NCBI RefSeq assembly: GCF_933775445.1
Contig: NW_026089470.1
Span: forward strand, 434,001 to 498,000
Direction: 5' to 3'
DNA length: 64,000 nt
Source: Argentina anserina
Lineage: Eukaryota; Streptophyta; Magnoliopsida; Rosales; Rosaceae
Shown: in pieces, positions 12,583 through 24,405 of the stretch
Layout: each line of letters begins with the position of its first letter
How positions within the stretch are numbered: position 1 is the first letter of the stretch
Program-made: the position numbers and the translations under genes
The notes under the pieces: model-generated
Databases searched by the model: none
Told to the model about the DNA's origin: nothing
What the model saw: only the letters and a program-made list of their open reading frames with translations

Positions 12583-13656
12583 ATGCGAGTTTCTATTGAA
12601 TTTGAGAGTTTTGCAAGTGTGGGAGTGTGTTTCTTTCAAACTGAGTATCTTTACATCGTTTGCGTATCTTTACTATTCTAATTGTGTATCTTTTCATTTC
12701 TCGTTTGAGTATCTTTCTGTAAGGCTTCTGATGCGAGTTTCTATTGTATTTGAGAGTTTTGCAAGTGTGGGAGTGTGTTTCTTTCAAACTGAGTATCTTT
12801 ACATCGTTTGCGTATCTTTACTATTCCAATTGTGTATCTTTTCATTTCTCGTTTGAGTATCTTTCTGTAAGGCTTCTGGTGCGAGTTTCTATTGTATTTG
12901 AGAGTTTTGCAAGTGTGGGAGTGTGTTTCTTTCAATCTGAGTATCTTTACATCGTTTGCGTATCTTTACTATTCCAATTGTGTATCTTTTCATTTCTCGT
13001 TTAAGTATCTTTCTGTAAGGCTTCTGATGCGAGTTTCTATTGTATTTGAGAGTTTTGCAAGTGTGGGAGTGTGATTCATTCAAATTGAGTATCTTTACAT
13101 CGTTTGCGTATCTTTACTATTCCAATTGTGTATCTTTACATCGTTTGCGTATCTTTCTGTAAGGCTCTCTGATGCGAGTTTCTATTGAATTTGGGAGTTT
13201 TGCAAGTGTGGGAGTGTGTTTCTTTCAAACTGAGTATCTTTACATCGTTTGCGTATCTTTACTATTCTAATTGTGTATCTTTACATCGTTTGCGTATCTT
13301 TACTATTCCAATTGTGTATCTTTTCATTTCTCGTTTGAGTATCTTTCTGTAAGGCTTCTGATGCGAGTTTCTATTGTATTTGAGAGTTTTGCAAGTGTGG
13401 GAGTGTGTTTCTTTCAAACTGAGTATCTTTACATCGTTTGCGTATCTTTACTATTCCAATTGTGTATCTTTTCATTTCTCGTTTGAGTATCTTTCTGTAA
13501 GGCTTCTTATGCGAGTTTCTATTGTATTTGAGAGTTTTGCAAGTGTGGGAGTGTGTTTCTTTCAAACTGAGTATCTTTACATCGTTTGCGTATCTTTACT
13601 ATTCCAATTGTGTATCTTTTCATTTCTCGTTTGAGTATCTTTCTGTAAGGCTTCTG

Positions 13657-13845
13657 ATGCGAGTTTCTATTGTATTTGAGAGTTTTGCAAGTGTGGGAGT
13701 GTGTTTCTTTCAAACTGAGTATCTTTACATCGTTTGCGTATCTTTACTATTCCAATTGTGTATCTTTACATCGTTTGCGTATCTTTACTATTCCAATTGT
13801 GTATCTTTTCATTTCTCGTTTGAGTATCTTTCTGTAAGGCTTCTG
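13657..13845 (+). repeat. 189-bp monomer class (HABABCD), reference copy
   Basis: This is the canonical monomer with the 41-bp A+B pair doubled: A 13719-13737, B 13738-13759, A 13760-13778, B 13779-13800, then C and D. There are 105 such units in the window. The extra 41 bp is an exact sub-repeat pair, so the class is explained by slippage or unequal exchange between A and B boxes rather than by insertion of foreign DNA. 189 is divisible by three, so runs of these units keep accidental frames open. Confidence 0.95.
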
Positions 13846-13990
13846 ATGCGAGTTTCTATTGTATTTGAGAGTTTTGCAAGTGTGGGAGTGTGTTTCTTTC
13901 AAACTGAGTATCTTTACATCGTTTGCGTATCTTTACTATTCCAATTGTGTATCTTTACATCGTTTGCGTATCTTTCTGTAAGGCTCTCTG
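13846..13990 (+). repeat. 145-bp monomer class (HABAD'), reference copy
   Basis: Sub-repeat C is replaced by a second A (13949-13967), and D carries one extra base near its end (GGCTCTCTG in place of GGCTTCTG). I count 46 units of this class. The next unit nearly always begins with TTGAATTT instead of TTGTATTT. In 43 of 46 cases the next unit is a 189-type, one of them carrying a 4-bp deletion. This copy is one of the three exceptions, being followed by a 148-bp unit at 13991; the others are at 12438 and 28926. Confidence 0.93.
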
Positions 13991-15253
13991 ATGCGAGTTT
14001 CTATTGAATTTGAGAGTTTTGCAAGTGTGGGAGTGTGTTTCTTTCAAACTGAGTATCTTTACATCGTTTGCGTATCTTTACTATTCTAATTGTGTATCTT
14101 TTCATTTCTCGTTTGAGTATCTTTCTGTAAGGCTTCTGATGCGAGTTTCTATTGTATTTGAGAGTTTTGCAAGTGTGGGAGTGTGTTTCTTTCAAACTGA
14201 GTATCTTTACATCGTTTGCGTATCTTTACTATTCCAATTGTGTATCTTTTCATTTCTCGTTTGAGTATCTTTCTGTAAGGCTTCTGGTGCGAGTTTCTAT
14301 TGTATTTGAGAGTTTTGCAAGTGTGGGAGTGTGTTTCTTTCAATCTGAGTATCTTTACATCGTTTGCGTATCTTTACTATTCCAATTGTGTATCTTTTCA
14401 TTTCTCGTTTAAGTATCTTTCTGTAAGGCTTCTGATGCGAGTTTCTATTGTATTTGAGAGTTTTGCAAGTGTGGGAGTGTGATTCATTCAAACTGAGTAT
14501 CTTTACATCGTTTGCGTATATTTACTATTCCAATTGTGTATCTTTACATCGTTTGCGTATCTTTCTGTAAGGCTCTCTGATGCGAGTTTCTATTGAATTT
14601 GAGAGTTTTGCAAGTGTGGGAGTGTGTTTCTTTCAAACTGAGTATCTTTACATCGTTTGCGTATCTTTACTATTCTAATTGTGTATCTTTACATCGTTTG
14701 CGTATCTTTACTATTCCAATTGTGTATCTTTTCATTTCTCGTTTGAGTATCTTTCTGTAAGGCTTCTGATGCGAGTTTCTATTGTATTTGAGAGTTTTGC
14801 AAGTGTGGGAGTGTGTTTCTTTCAATCTGAGTATCTTTACATCGTTTGCGTATCTTTACTATTCCAATTGTGTATCTTTTCATTTCTCGTTTGAGTATCT
14901 TTCTGTAAGGCTTCTGATGCGAGTTTCTATTGTATTTGAGAGTTTTGCAAGTGTGGGAGTGTGTTTCTTTCAAACTGAGTATCTTTACATCGTTTGCGTA
15001 TCTTTACTATTCCAATTGTGTATCTTTTCATTTCTCGTTTGAGTATCTTTCTGTAAGGCTTCTGGTGCGAGTTTCTATTGTATTTGAGAGTTTTGCAAGT
15101 GTGGGAGTGTGTTTCTTTCAATCTGAGTATCTTTACATCGTTTGCGTATCTTTACTATTCCAATTGTGTATCTTTACATCGTTTGCGTATCTTTACTATT
15201 CCAATTGTGTATCTTTTCATTTCTCGTTTGAGTATCTTTCTGTAAGGCTTCTG
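13991..15253 (+). repeat. 1408-bp HOR, copy 2 (8 monomers)
   Basis: Monomer lengths are 148-148-148-145-189-148-148-189, matching the first eight of copy 1. Sequence agreement is tight for the first five units. It then loosens: the unit at 14769 has CAATCTGAG where copy 1 has CAAACTGAG, and the unit at 15065 starts GTGCGAG. Confidence 0.85.
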
Positions 15254-16661
15254 ATGCGAGTTTCTATTGTATTTGAGAGTTTTCCAAGTGTGGGAGTGTG
15301 TTTCTTTCAAACTGAGTATCTTTACATCGTTTGCGTATCTTTACTATTCCAATTGTGTATCTTTTCATTTCTCGTTTGAGTATCTTTCTGTAAGGCTTCT
15401 GCTGCAAGTTTCTATTGTATTTGAGAGTTTTGCAAGTGTGGGAGTGTGTTTCTTTCAAACTGAGTATCTTTACATCGTTTGCGTATCTTTACTATTCCAA
15501 TTCTGTATCTTTTCATTTCTCGTTTGAGTATCTTTCTGTAAGGCTTCTGATGCGAGTTTCTATTGTATTTGAGAGTTTTGCAAGTGTGGGAGTGTGTTTC
15601 TTTCAAACTGAGTATCTTTACATCGTTTGCGTATCTTTACTATTCCAATTGTGTATCTTTACATCGTTTGCGTATCTTTCTGTAAGGCTCTCTGATGCGA
15701 GTTTCTATTGAATTTGAGAGTTTTGCAAGTGTGGGAGTGTGTTTCTTTCAAACTGAGTATCTTTACATCGTTTGCGTATCTTTACTATTCTAATTGTGTA
15801 TCTTTACATCGTTTGCGTATCTTTACTATTCCAATTGTGTATCTTTTCATTTCTCGTTTGAGTATCTTTCTGTAAGGCTTCTGATGCGAGTTTCTATTGT
15901 ATTTGAGAGTTTTGCAAGTGTGGGAGTGTGTTTCTTTCAAACTGAGTATCTTTACATCGTTTGCGTATCTTTACTATTCCAATTGTGTATCTTTACATCG
16001 TTTGCGTATCTTTCTGTAAGGCTCTCTGATGCGAGTTTCTATTCAATTTGAGAGTTTTGCAAGTGTGGGAGTGTGTTTCTTTCAATCTGAGTATCTTTAC
16101 ATCGTTTGCGTATCTTTACTATTCCAATTGTGTATCTTTACATCGTTTGCGTATCTTTACTATTCCAATTGTGTATCTTTTCATTTCTCGTTTGAGTATC
16201 TTTCTGTAAGGCTTCTAATGCGAGTTTCTATTGTATTTGAGAGTTTTCCAAGTGTGGGAGTGTGTTTCTTTCAAACTGAGTATCTTTACATCGTTTGCGT
16301 ATCTTTACTATTCCAATTGTGTATCTTTTCATTTCTCGTTTGAGTATCTTTCTGTAAGGCTTCTGGTGCGAGTTTCTATTGTATTTGAGAGTTTTGCAAG
16401 TGTGGGAGTGTGTTTCTTTCAATCTGAGTATCTTTACATCGTTTGCGTATCTTTACTATTCCAATTGTGTATCTTTTCATTTCTCGTTTGAGTATCTTTC
16501 TGTAAGGCTTCTGATGCGAGTTTCTATTGTATTTGAGAGTTTTGCAAGTGTGGGAGTGTGTTTCTTTCAAACTGAGTATCTTTACATCGTTTGCGTATCT
16601 TTACTATTCCAATTGTGTATCTTTTCATTTCTCGTTTGAGTATCTTTCTGTAAGGCTTCTG

Positions 16662-16810
16662 GTGCGAGTTTCTATTGTATTTGAGAGTTTTGCAAGTGTG
16701 GGAGTGTGTTTCTTTCAATCTGAGTATCTTTACATCGTTTGCGTATCTTTACTATTCCAATTGTGTATCTTTTCATTTCTCGTTTGAGTATCTTTCTGTA
16801 AGGCTCTCTG
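16662..16810 (+). repeat. 149-bp monomer class (HABCD'), reference copy
   Basis: This is a 148-bp unit whose D sub-repeat carries the extra base otherwise typical of the 145-bp class. It is followed by a unit beginning with TTGAATTT. Ten copies were found, at 1428, 3748, 16662, 33138, 37220, 42565, 48358, 53954, 58626 and 63379. The last seven recur every 4.1 to 5.8 kb and serve as a landmark for the right-hand super-repeat. Confidence 0.92.
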
Positions 16811-17336
16811 ATGCGAGTTTCTATTGAATTTGAGAGTTTTGCAAGTGTGGGAGTGTGTTTCTTTCAAACTGAGTATCTTTACATCGTTTGCGTATCTTTA
16901 CTATTCTAATTGTGTATCTTTACATCGTTTGCGTATCTTTACTATTCCAATTGTGTATCTTTTCATTTCTCGTTTGAGTATCTTTCTGTAAGGCTTCTGA
17001 TGCGAGTTTCTATTGTATTTGAGAGTTTTGCAAGTTTGGGAGTGTGTTTTTTTCAAACTGAGTATCTTTACATCGTTTGCGTATCTTTACTATTCCAATT
17101 GTGTATCTTTTCATTTCTCGTTTGAGTATCTTTCTGTAAGGCTTCTGGTGCGAGTTTCTATTGTATTTGAGAGTTTTGCAAGTGTGGGAGTGTGTTTCTT
17201 TCAATCTGAGTATCTTTACATCGTTTGCGTATCTTTACTATTCCAATTGTGTATCTTTACATCGTTTGCGTATCTTTACTATTCCAATTGTGTATCTTTT
17301 CATTTCTCGTTTGAGTATCTTTCTGTAAGGCTTCTG

Positions 17337-17566
17337 GTGCGAGTTTCTATTGTATTTGAGAGTTTTGCAAGTGTGGGAGTGTGTTTCTTTCAATCTGAGT
17401 ATCTTTACATCGTTTGCGTATCTTTACTATTCCAATTGTGTATCTTTACATCGTTTGCGTATCTTTACTATTCCAATTGTGTATCTTTACATCGTTTGTG
17501 TATCTTTACTATTCCAATTGTGTATCTTTTCATTTCTCGTTTGAGTATCTTTCTGTAAGGCTTCTG
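17337..17566 (+). repeat. 230-bp monomer (HABABABCD)
   Basis: This is the second unit with three A+B pairs. The third A reads TTTGTGTATC instead of TTTGCGTATC, a CpG-to-TpG change also seen near 18613, 19284 and 19913. It sits after a 189-bp unit at 17148, so five A+B pairs fall within two units. Confidence 0.93.
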
Positions 17567-17862
17567 ATGCGAGTTTCTATTGTATTTGAGAGTTTTCCAA
17601 GTGTGGGAGTGTGTTTCTTTCAAACTGAGTATCTTTACATCGTTTGCGTATCTTTACTATTCCAATTGTGTATCTTTTCATTTCTCGTTTGAGTATCTTT
17701 CTGTAAGGCTTCTGCTGCGAGTTTCTATTGTATTTGAGAGTTTTGCAAGTGTGGAAGTGTGTTTCTTTCAAACTGAGTATCTTTACATCGTTTGCGTATC
17801 TTTACTATTCCAATTCTGTATCTTTTCATTTCTCGTTTGAGTATCTTTCTGTAAGGCTTCTG

Positions 17863-19163
17863 ATGCGAGTTTCTATTGTATTTGAGAGTTTTGCAAGTGT
17901 GGGAGTGTGTTTCTTTCAAACTGAGTATCTTTACATCGTTTGCGTATCTTTACTATTCCAATTGTGTATCTTTACATCGTTTGCGTATCTTTACTATTCC
18001 AATTGTGTATCTTTTCATTTCTCGTTTGAGTATCTTTCTGTAAGGCTTCTGATGCGAGTTTCTATTGTATTTGAGAGTTTTGCAAGTGTGGGAGTGTGTT
18101 TCTTTCAAACTGAGTATCTTTACATCGTTTGCGTATCTTTACTATTCCAATTGTGTATCTTTACATCGTTTGCGTATCTTTCTGTAAGGCTCTCTGATGC
18201 GAGTTTCTATTGAATTTGAGAGTTTTGCAAGTGTGGGAGTGTGTTTCTTTCAATCTGAGTATCTTTACATCGTTTGCGTATCTTTACTATTCCAATTGTG
18301 TATCTTTACATCGTTTGCGTATCTTTACTATTCCAATTGTGTATCTTTTCATTTCTCGTTTGAGTATCTTTCTGTAAGGCTTCTAATGCGAGTTTCTATT
18401 GTATTTGAGAGTTTTCCAAGTGTGGGAGTGTGTTTCTTTCAAACTGAGTATCTTTACATCGTTTGCGTATCTTTACTATTCCAATTGTGTATCTTTTCAT
18501 TTCTCGTTTGAGTATCTTTCTGTAAGGCTTCTGCTGCGAGTTTCTATTGTATTTGAGAGTTTTGCAAGTGTGGGAGTGTGTTTCTTTCAAACTGAGTATC
18601 TTTACATCGTTTGTGTATCTTTACTATTCCAATTCTGTATCTTTTCATTTCTCGTTTGAGTATCTTTCTGTAAGGCTTCTGCTGCGAGTTTCTATTGTAT
18701 TTGAGAGTTTTGCAAGTGTGGGAGTGTGTTTCTTTCAAACTGAGTATCTTTACATCGTTTGCGTATCTTTACTATTCCAATTGTGTATCTTTTCATTTCT
18801 CGTTTGAGTATCTTTCTGTAAGGCTTCTGATGCGAGTTTCTATTGTATTTGAGAGTTTTGCAAGTGTGGGAGTGTGTTTCTTTCAAACTGAGTATCTTTA
18901 CATCGTTTGCGTATCTTTACTATTCCAATTGTGTATCTTTACATCGTTTGCGTATCTTTCTGTAAGGCTCTCTGATGCGAGTTTCTATTGAATTTGAGAG
19001 TTTTGCAAGTGTGGGAGTGTGTTTCTTTCAAACTGAGTATCTTTACATCGTTTGCGTATCTTTACTATTCTAATTGTGTATCTTTACATCGTTTGCGTAT
19101 CTTTACTATTCCAATTGTGTATCTTTTCATTTCTCGTTTGAGTATCTTTCTGTAAGGCTTCTG
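17863..19163 (+). repeat. 1301-bp HOR, copy 1 (8 monomers)
   Basis: Monomer lengths are 189-145-189-148-148-148-145-189. Marks are CTTCTAATGCG (near 18382), TTTTCCAAG (near 18412), two consecutive CTGCGAG starts (18534, 18682), and TTTGTGTATC with TTCCAATTCTG in the unit between them. All recur 1301 bp on. Confidence 0.93.
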
Positions 19164-20464
19164 ATGCGAGTTTCTATTGTATTTGAGAGTTTTGCAAGTG
19201 TGGGAGTGTGTTTCTTTCAAACTGAGTATCTTTACATCGTTTGCGTATCTTTACTATTCCAATTGTGTATCTTTACATCGTTTGTGTATCTTTACTATTC
19301 CAATTGTGTATCTTTTCATTTCTCGTTTGAGTATCTTTCTGTAAGGCTTCTGATGCGAGTTTCTATTGTATTTGAGAGTTTTGCAAGTGTGGGAGTGTGT
19401 TTCTTTCAAACTGAGTATCTTTACATCGTTTGCGTATCTTTACTATTCCAATTGTGTATCTTTACATCGTTTGCGTATCTTTCTGTAAGGCTCTCTGATG
19501 CGAGTTTCTATTGAATTTGAGAGTTTTGCAAGTGTGGGAGTGTGTTTCTTTCAATCTGAGTATCTTTACATCGTTTGCGTATCTTTACTATTCCAATTGT
19601 GTATCTTTACATCGTTTGCGTATCTTTACTATTCCAATTGTGTATCTTTTCATTTCTCGTTTGAGTATCTTTCTGTAAGGCTTCTAATGCGAGTTTCTAT
19701 TGTATTTGAGAGTTTTCCAAGTGTGGGAGTGTGTTTCTTTCAAACTGAGTATCTTTACATCGTTTGCGTATCTTTACTATTCCAATTGTGTATCTTTTCA
19801 TTTCTCGTTTGAGTATCTTTCTGTAAGGCTTCTGCTGCGAGTTTCTATTGTATTTGAGAGTTTTGCAAGTGTGGGAGTGTGTTTCTTTCAAACTGAGTAT
19901 CTTTACATCGTTTGTGTATCTTTACTATTCCAATTCTGTATCTTTTCATTTCTCGTTTGAGTATCTTTCTGTAAGGCTTCTGCTGCGAGTTTCTATTGTA
20001 TTTGAGAGTTTTGCAAGTGTGGGAGTGTGTTTCTTTCAAACTGAGTATCTTTACATCGTTTGCGTATCTTTACTATTCCAATTGTGTATCTTTTCATTTC
20101 TCGTTTGAGTATCTTTCTGTAAGGCTTCTGATGCGAGTTTCTATTGTATTTGAGAGTTTTGCAAGTGTGGGAGTGTGTTTCTTTCAAACTGAGTATCTTT
20201 ACATCGTTTGCGTATCTTTACTATTCCAATTGTGTATCTTTACATCGTTTGCGTATCTTTCTGTAAGGCTCTCTGATGCGAGTTTCTATTGAATTTGAGA
20301 GTTTTGCAAGTGTGGGAGTGTGTTTCTTTCAAACTGAGTATCTTTACATCGTTTGCGTATCTTTACTATTCTAATTGTGTATCTTTACATCGTTTGCGTA
20401 TCTTTACTATTCCAATTGTGTATCTTTTCATTTCTCGTTTGAGTATCTTTCTGTAAGGCTTCTG
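19164..20464 (+). repeat. 1301-bp HOR, copy 2 (8 monomers)
   Basis: The eight-length string is identical to the copy upstream. The only difference I noticed is TTTGTGTATC near 19282 where copy 1 has TTTGCGTATC (near 17981). The two copies therefore look almost identical across 1301 bp, which indicates a very recent tandem duplication. Confidence 0.93.
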
Positions 20465-21771
20465 ATGCGAGTTTCTATTGTATTTGAGAGTTTTGCAAGT
20501 GTGGGAGTGTGTTTCTTTCAAACTGAGTATCTTTACATCGTTTGCGTATCTTTACTATTCCAATTGTGTATCTTTTCATTTCTCGTTTGAGTATCTTTCT
20601 GTAAGGCTTCTGGTGCGAGTTTCTATTGTATTTGAGAGTTTTGCAAGTGTGGGAGTGTGTTTCTTTCAAACTGAGTATCTTTACATCGTTTGCGTATCTT
20701 TACTATTCCAATTGTGTATCTTTTCATTTCTCGTTTGAGTATCTTTCTGTAAGGCTTCTGGTGCGAGTTTCTATTGTATTTGAGAGTTTTGCAAGTGTGG
20801 GAGTGTGTTTCTTTCAATCTGAGTATCTTTACATCGTTTCCGTATCTTTACTATTCCAATTGTGTATCTTTTCATTTCTCGTTTAAGTATCTTTCTATAA
20901 GGCTTCTGATGCGAGTTTCTATTGTATTTGAGAGTTTTGCAAGTGTGGGAGTGTGATTCATTCAAACTGAGTATCTTTACATCGTTTGCGTATATTTACT
21001 ATTCCAATTGTGTATCTTTTCATTTCTCGTTTGAGTATCTTTCTGTAAGGCTTCTGATGCGAGTTTCTATTGTATTTGAGAGTTTTGCAAGTGTGGGAGT
21101 GTGTTTCTTTCAAACTGAGTATCTTTACATCGTTTGCGTATCTTTACTATTCTAATTGTGTATCTTTACATCGTTTGCGTATCTTTACTATTCCAATTGT
21201 GTATCTTTTCATTTCTCGTTTGAGTATCTTTCTGTAAGGCTTCTGATGCGAGTTTCTATTGTATTTGAGAGTTTTGCAAGTGTGGGAGTGTGTTTCTTTC
21301 AAACTGAGTATCTTTACATCGTTTGCGTATCTTTACTATTCTAATTGTGTATCTTTACATCGTTTGCGTATCTTTACTATTCCAATTGTGTATCTTTTCA
21401 TTTCTCGTTTGAGTATCTTTCTGTAAGGCTTCTGATGCGAGTTTCTATTGTATTTGAGAGTTTTGCAAGTGTGGGAGTGTGTTTCTTTCAAACTGAGTAT
21501 CTTTACATCGTTTGCGTATCTTTACTATTCCAATTGTGTATCTTTTCATTTCTCGTTTGAGTATCTTTCTGTAAGGCTTCTGATGCGAGTTTCTATTGTA
21601 TTTGAGAGTTTTGCAAGTGTGGGAGTGTGTTTCTTTCAAACTGAGTATCTTTACATCGTTTGCGTATCTTTACTATTCTAATTGTGTATCTTTACATCGT
21701 TTGCGTATCTTTACTATTCCAATTGTGTATCTTTTCATTTCTCGTTTGAGTATCTTTCTGTAAGGCTTCTG
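20465..21771 (+). repeat. Mixed zone with 337-bp dimers
   Basis: Monomer lengths are 148-148-148-148-189-189-148-189. The units at 21057, 21246 and 21583 all carry TTCTAATTG in the first B box. The pair 189+148 starting at 21246 is repeated at 21583. The V unit at 20909 is followed by GTATATTTAC in B. Confidence 0.85.
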
Positions 21772-23481
21772 ATGCGAGTTTCTATTGTATTTGAGAGTTT
21801 TGCAAGTGTGGGAGTGTGTTTCTTTCAAACTGAGTATCTTTACATCGTTTGCGTATCTTTACTATTCCAATTGTGTATCTTTTCATTTCTCGTTTGAGTA
21901 TCTTTCTGTAAGGCTTCTGGTGCGAGTTTCTATTGTATTTGAGAGTTTTGCAAGTGTGGGAGTGTGTTTCTTTCAATCTGAGTATCTTTACATCGTTTGC
22001 GTATCTTTACTATTCCAATTGTGTATCTTTTCATTTCTCGTTTGAGTATCTTTCTGTAAGGCTTCTGATGCGAGTTTCTATTGTATTTGAGAGTTTTGCA
22101 AGTGTGGGAGTGTGTTTCTTTCAGACTGAGTATCTTTACATCGTTTGCGTATCTTTACTATTCCAATTGTGTATCTTTTCATTTCTCGTTTGAGTATCTT
22201 TCTGTAAGGCTTCTGATGCGAGTTTCTATTGTATTTGAGAGTTTTGCAAGTGTGGCAGTGTGTTTCTTTCAAACTGAGTATCTTTACATCGTTTCCGTAT
22301 CTTTACTATTCCAATTGTGTATCTTTACATCGTTTGCGTATCTTTACTATTCCAATTGTGTATCTTTTCATTTCTCGTTTGAGTATCTTTCTGTAAGGCT
22401 TCTGATGCGAGTTTCTATTGTATTTGAGAGTTTTGCAAGTGTGGGAGTGTGTTTCTTTCAATCTGAGTATCTTTACATCGTTTGCGTATCTTTACTATTC
22501 CAATTGTGTATCTTTTCATTTCTCGTTTGAGTATCTTTCTGTAAGGCTTCTGATGCGAGTTTCTATTGTATTTGAGAGTTTTGCAAGTGTGGGAGTGTGT
22601 TTCTTTCAATCTGAGTATCTTTACATCGTTTGCGTATCTTTACTATTACAATTGTGTATCTTTTCATTTCTCGTTTGAGTATCTTTCTGTAAAGCTTCTG
22701 ATGCGAGTTTCTATTGTATTTGAGAGTTTTGCAAGTGTGGGAGTGTGTTTCTTTCAAACTGAGTATCTTTACATCGTTTGCGTATCTTTACTATTCCAAT
22801 TGTGTATCTTTTCATTTCTCGTTTGAGTATCTTTCTGTAAGGCTTCTGGTGCGAGTTTCTATTGTATTTGAGAGTTTTGCAAGTGTGGGAGTGTGTTTCT
22901 TTCAATCTGAGTATCTTTACATCGTTTGCGTATCTTTACTATTCCAATTGTGTATCTTTTCATTTCTCGTTTGAGTATCTTTCTGTAAGGCTTCTGATGC
23001 GAGTTTCTATTGTATTTGAGAGTTTTGCAAGTGTGGGAGTGTGTTTCTTTCAGACTGAGTATCTTTACATCGTTTGCGTATCTTTACTATTCCAATTGTG
23101 TATCTTTTCATTTCTCGTTTGAGTATCTTTCTGTAAGGCTTCTGATGCGAGTTTCTATTGTATTTGAGAGTTTTGCAAGTGTGGCAGTGTGTTTCTTTCA
23201 AACTGAGTATCTTTACATCGTTTGCGTATCTTTACTATTCCAATTGTGTATCTTTTCATTTCTCGTTTGAGTATCTTTCTGTAAGGCTTCTGGTGCGAGT
23301 TTCTATTGTATTTGAGAGTTTTGCAAGTGTGGGAGTGTGTTTCTTTCAATCTGAGTATCTTTACATCGTTTGCGTATCTTTACTATTCCAATAGTGTATC
23401 TTTACATCGTTTGCGTATCTTTACTATTCCAATTGTGTATCTTTTCATTTCTCGTTTGAGTATCTTTCTGTAAGGCTTCTG
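21772..23481 (+). repeat. 929-bp HOR, about two copies
   Basis: Copy 1 (21772-22700) has lengths 148-148-148-189-148-148. Copy 2 (22701-23481) has 148-148-148-148-189. Both run canonical unit, GTGCGAG/CAATCTGAG unit, CAGACTGAG unit, GTGGCAG unit. They differ when the GTGGCAG unit is 189 bp in copy 1 and 148 bp in copy 2. Confidence 0.87.
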
Positions 23482-24111
23482 ATGCGAGTTTCTATTGTAT
23501 TTGAGAGTTTTCCAAGTGTGGGAGTGTGTTTCTTTCAAACTGAGTATCTTTACATCGTTTGCGTATCTTTACTATTCCAATTGTGTATCTTTTCATTTCT
23601 CGTTTGAGTATCTTTCTGTAAGGCTTCTGCTGCGAGTTTCTATTGTATTTGAGAGTTTTGCAAGTGTGGGAGTGTGTTTCTTTCAAACTGAGTATCTTTA
23701 CATCGTTTGCGTATCTTTACTATTCCAATTGTGTATCTTTTCATTTCTCGTTTGAGTATCTTTCTGTAAGGCTTCTGATGCGAGTTTCTATTGTATTTGA
23801 GAGTTTTGCAAGTGTGGGAGTGTGTTTCTTTCAAACTGAGTATCTTTACATCGTTTGCGTATCTTTACTATTCCAATTGTGTATCTTTACATCGTTTGCG
23901 TATCTTTCTGTAAGGCTCTCTGATGCGAGTTTCTATTGAATTTGAGAGTTTTGCAAGTGTGGGAGTGTGTTTCTTTCAAACTGAGTATCTTTACATCGTT
24001 TGCGTATCTTTACTATTCTAATTGTGTATCTTTACATCGTTTGCGTATCTTTACTATTCCAATTGTGTATCTTTTCTTTTCTCGTTTCAGTATCTTTCTG
24101 TAAGGCTTCTG

Positions 24112-24257
24112 ATGCGAGTTTCTATTGTATTTGAGAGTTTTGCAAGTGTGGGAGTGTTTCTTTCGATCTGAGTATCTTTACATCGTTTGCGTATCTTTAC
24201 TATTCCAATTGTGTATCTTTTCATTTCTCGTTTGAGTATCTTTCTGTAAGGCTTCTG
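24112..24257 (+). repeat. 146-bp monomer class (2-bp head deletion), reference copy
   Basis: The head reads GGGAGTGTTTCTTTC instead of GGGAGTGTGTTTCTTTC, a 2-bp loss in a TG run, usually followed by CGATCTGAG rather than CAAACTGAG. There are 22 such units, at 11070, 24112, 27705, 27999, 31141, 31435, 32696, 35073, 36778, 40270, 42123, 46362, 46656, 50293, 51513, 52141, 53512, 56185, 56813, 58184, 61676 and 62937. All but the first lie right of 24 kb. The copies at 11070, 27705, 31141 and 46362 have CAATCTGAG instead of CGATCTGAG. Confidence 0.92.
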
Positions 24258-24405
24258 ATGCGAGTTTCTATTGTATTTGAGAGTTTTGCAAGTGTGGGAG
24301 TGTGTTTCTTTCAAACTGAGTATCTTTACATCGTTTGCGTATCTTTACTATTCCAATTGTGTATCTTTTCATTTCTCGTTTGAGTATCTTTCTGTAAGGC
24401 TTCTG
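24258..24405 (+). repeat. Canonical 148-bp monomer (HABCD), reference copy
   Basis: This is a clean copy of the commonest class, 207 of 401 complete units. The head is 24258-24319. The sub-repeats are A 24320-24338 (19 bp), B 24339-24360 (22 bp, containing the palindrome CAATTG), C 24361-24383 (23 bp) and D 24384-24405 (22 bp). Each sub-repeat opens with GTATCTTT. I counted A 27, T 69, G 30 and C 22. There are four CpGs: in ATGCGAG, ATCGTTT, TTGCGTA and CTCGTTT. Since 148 is 1 modulo 3, no reading frame is conserved across units. Confidence 0.95.

Larger units (their letters stand above)
12583..13990 (+). repeat. 1408-bp HOR, copy 1 (9 monomers)
   Basis: Monomer lengths are 148-148-148-145-189-148-148-189-145. 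It starts with a unit whose B reads TTCTAATTG directly followed by C, then a GTGCGAG-start unit, then a V unit. That order recurs 1408 bp later. Private changes include CAAATTGAG near 13082 and TTGGGAGTT near 13191. Confidence 0.88.
15254..17862 (+). repeat. Mixed monomer zone
   Basis: Monomer lengths are 148-148-145-189-145-189-148-148-148-149-189-148-189-230-148-148. TTCCAATTCTG variants of B (15500, 17813) and CTGC starts tie this zone to the 1301-bp HOR that follows. The unit at 16029 uniquely starts with ATTCAATTT, and the one at 15402 with CTGCAAG. The unit at 17000 carries GCAAGTTTGGGAG, a mark that becomes common after 33 kb. Confidence 0.85.
23482..24405 (+). repeat. Linking monomers
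   Basis: Monomer lengths are 148-148-145-189-146-148. The block contains the TTTTCCAAG, CTGCGAG, canonical, 145, 189 order seen elsewhere (for example from 28630) and then the first right-hand 2-bp-deleted unit. C reads TTTTCTTTTCTCGTTTCAG near 24073, a private double change. Confidence 0.86.
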
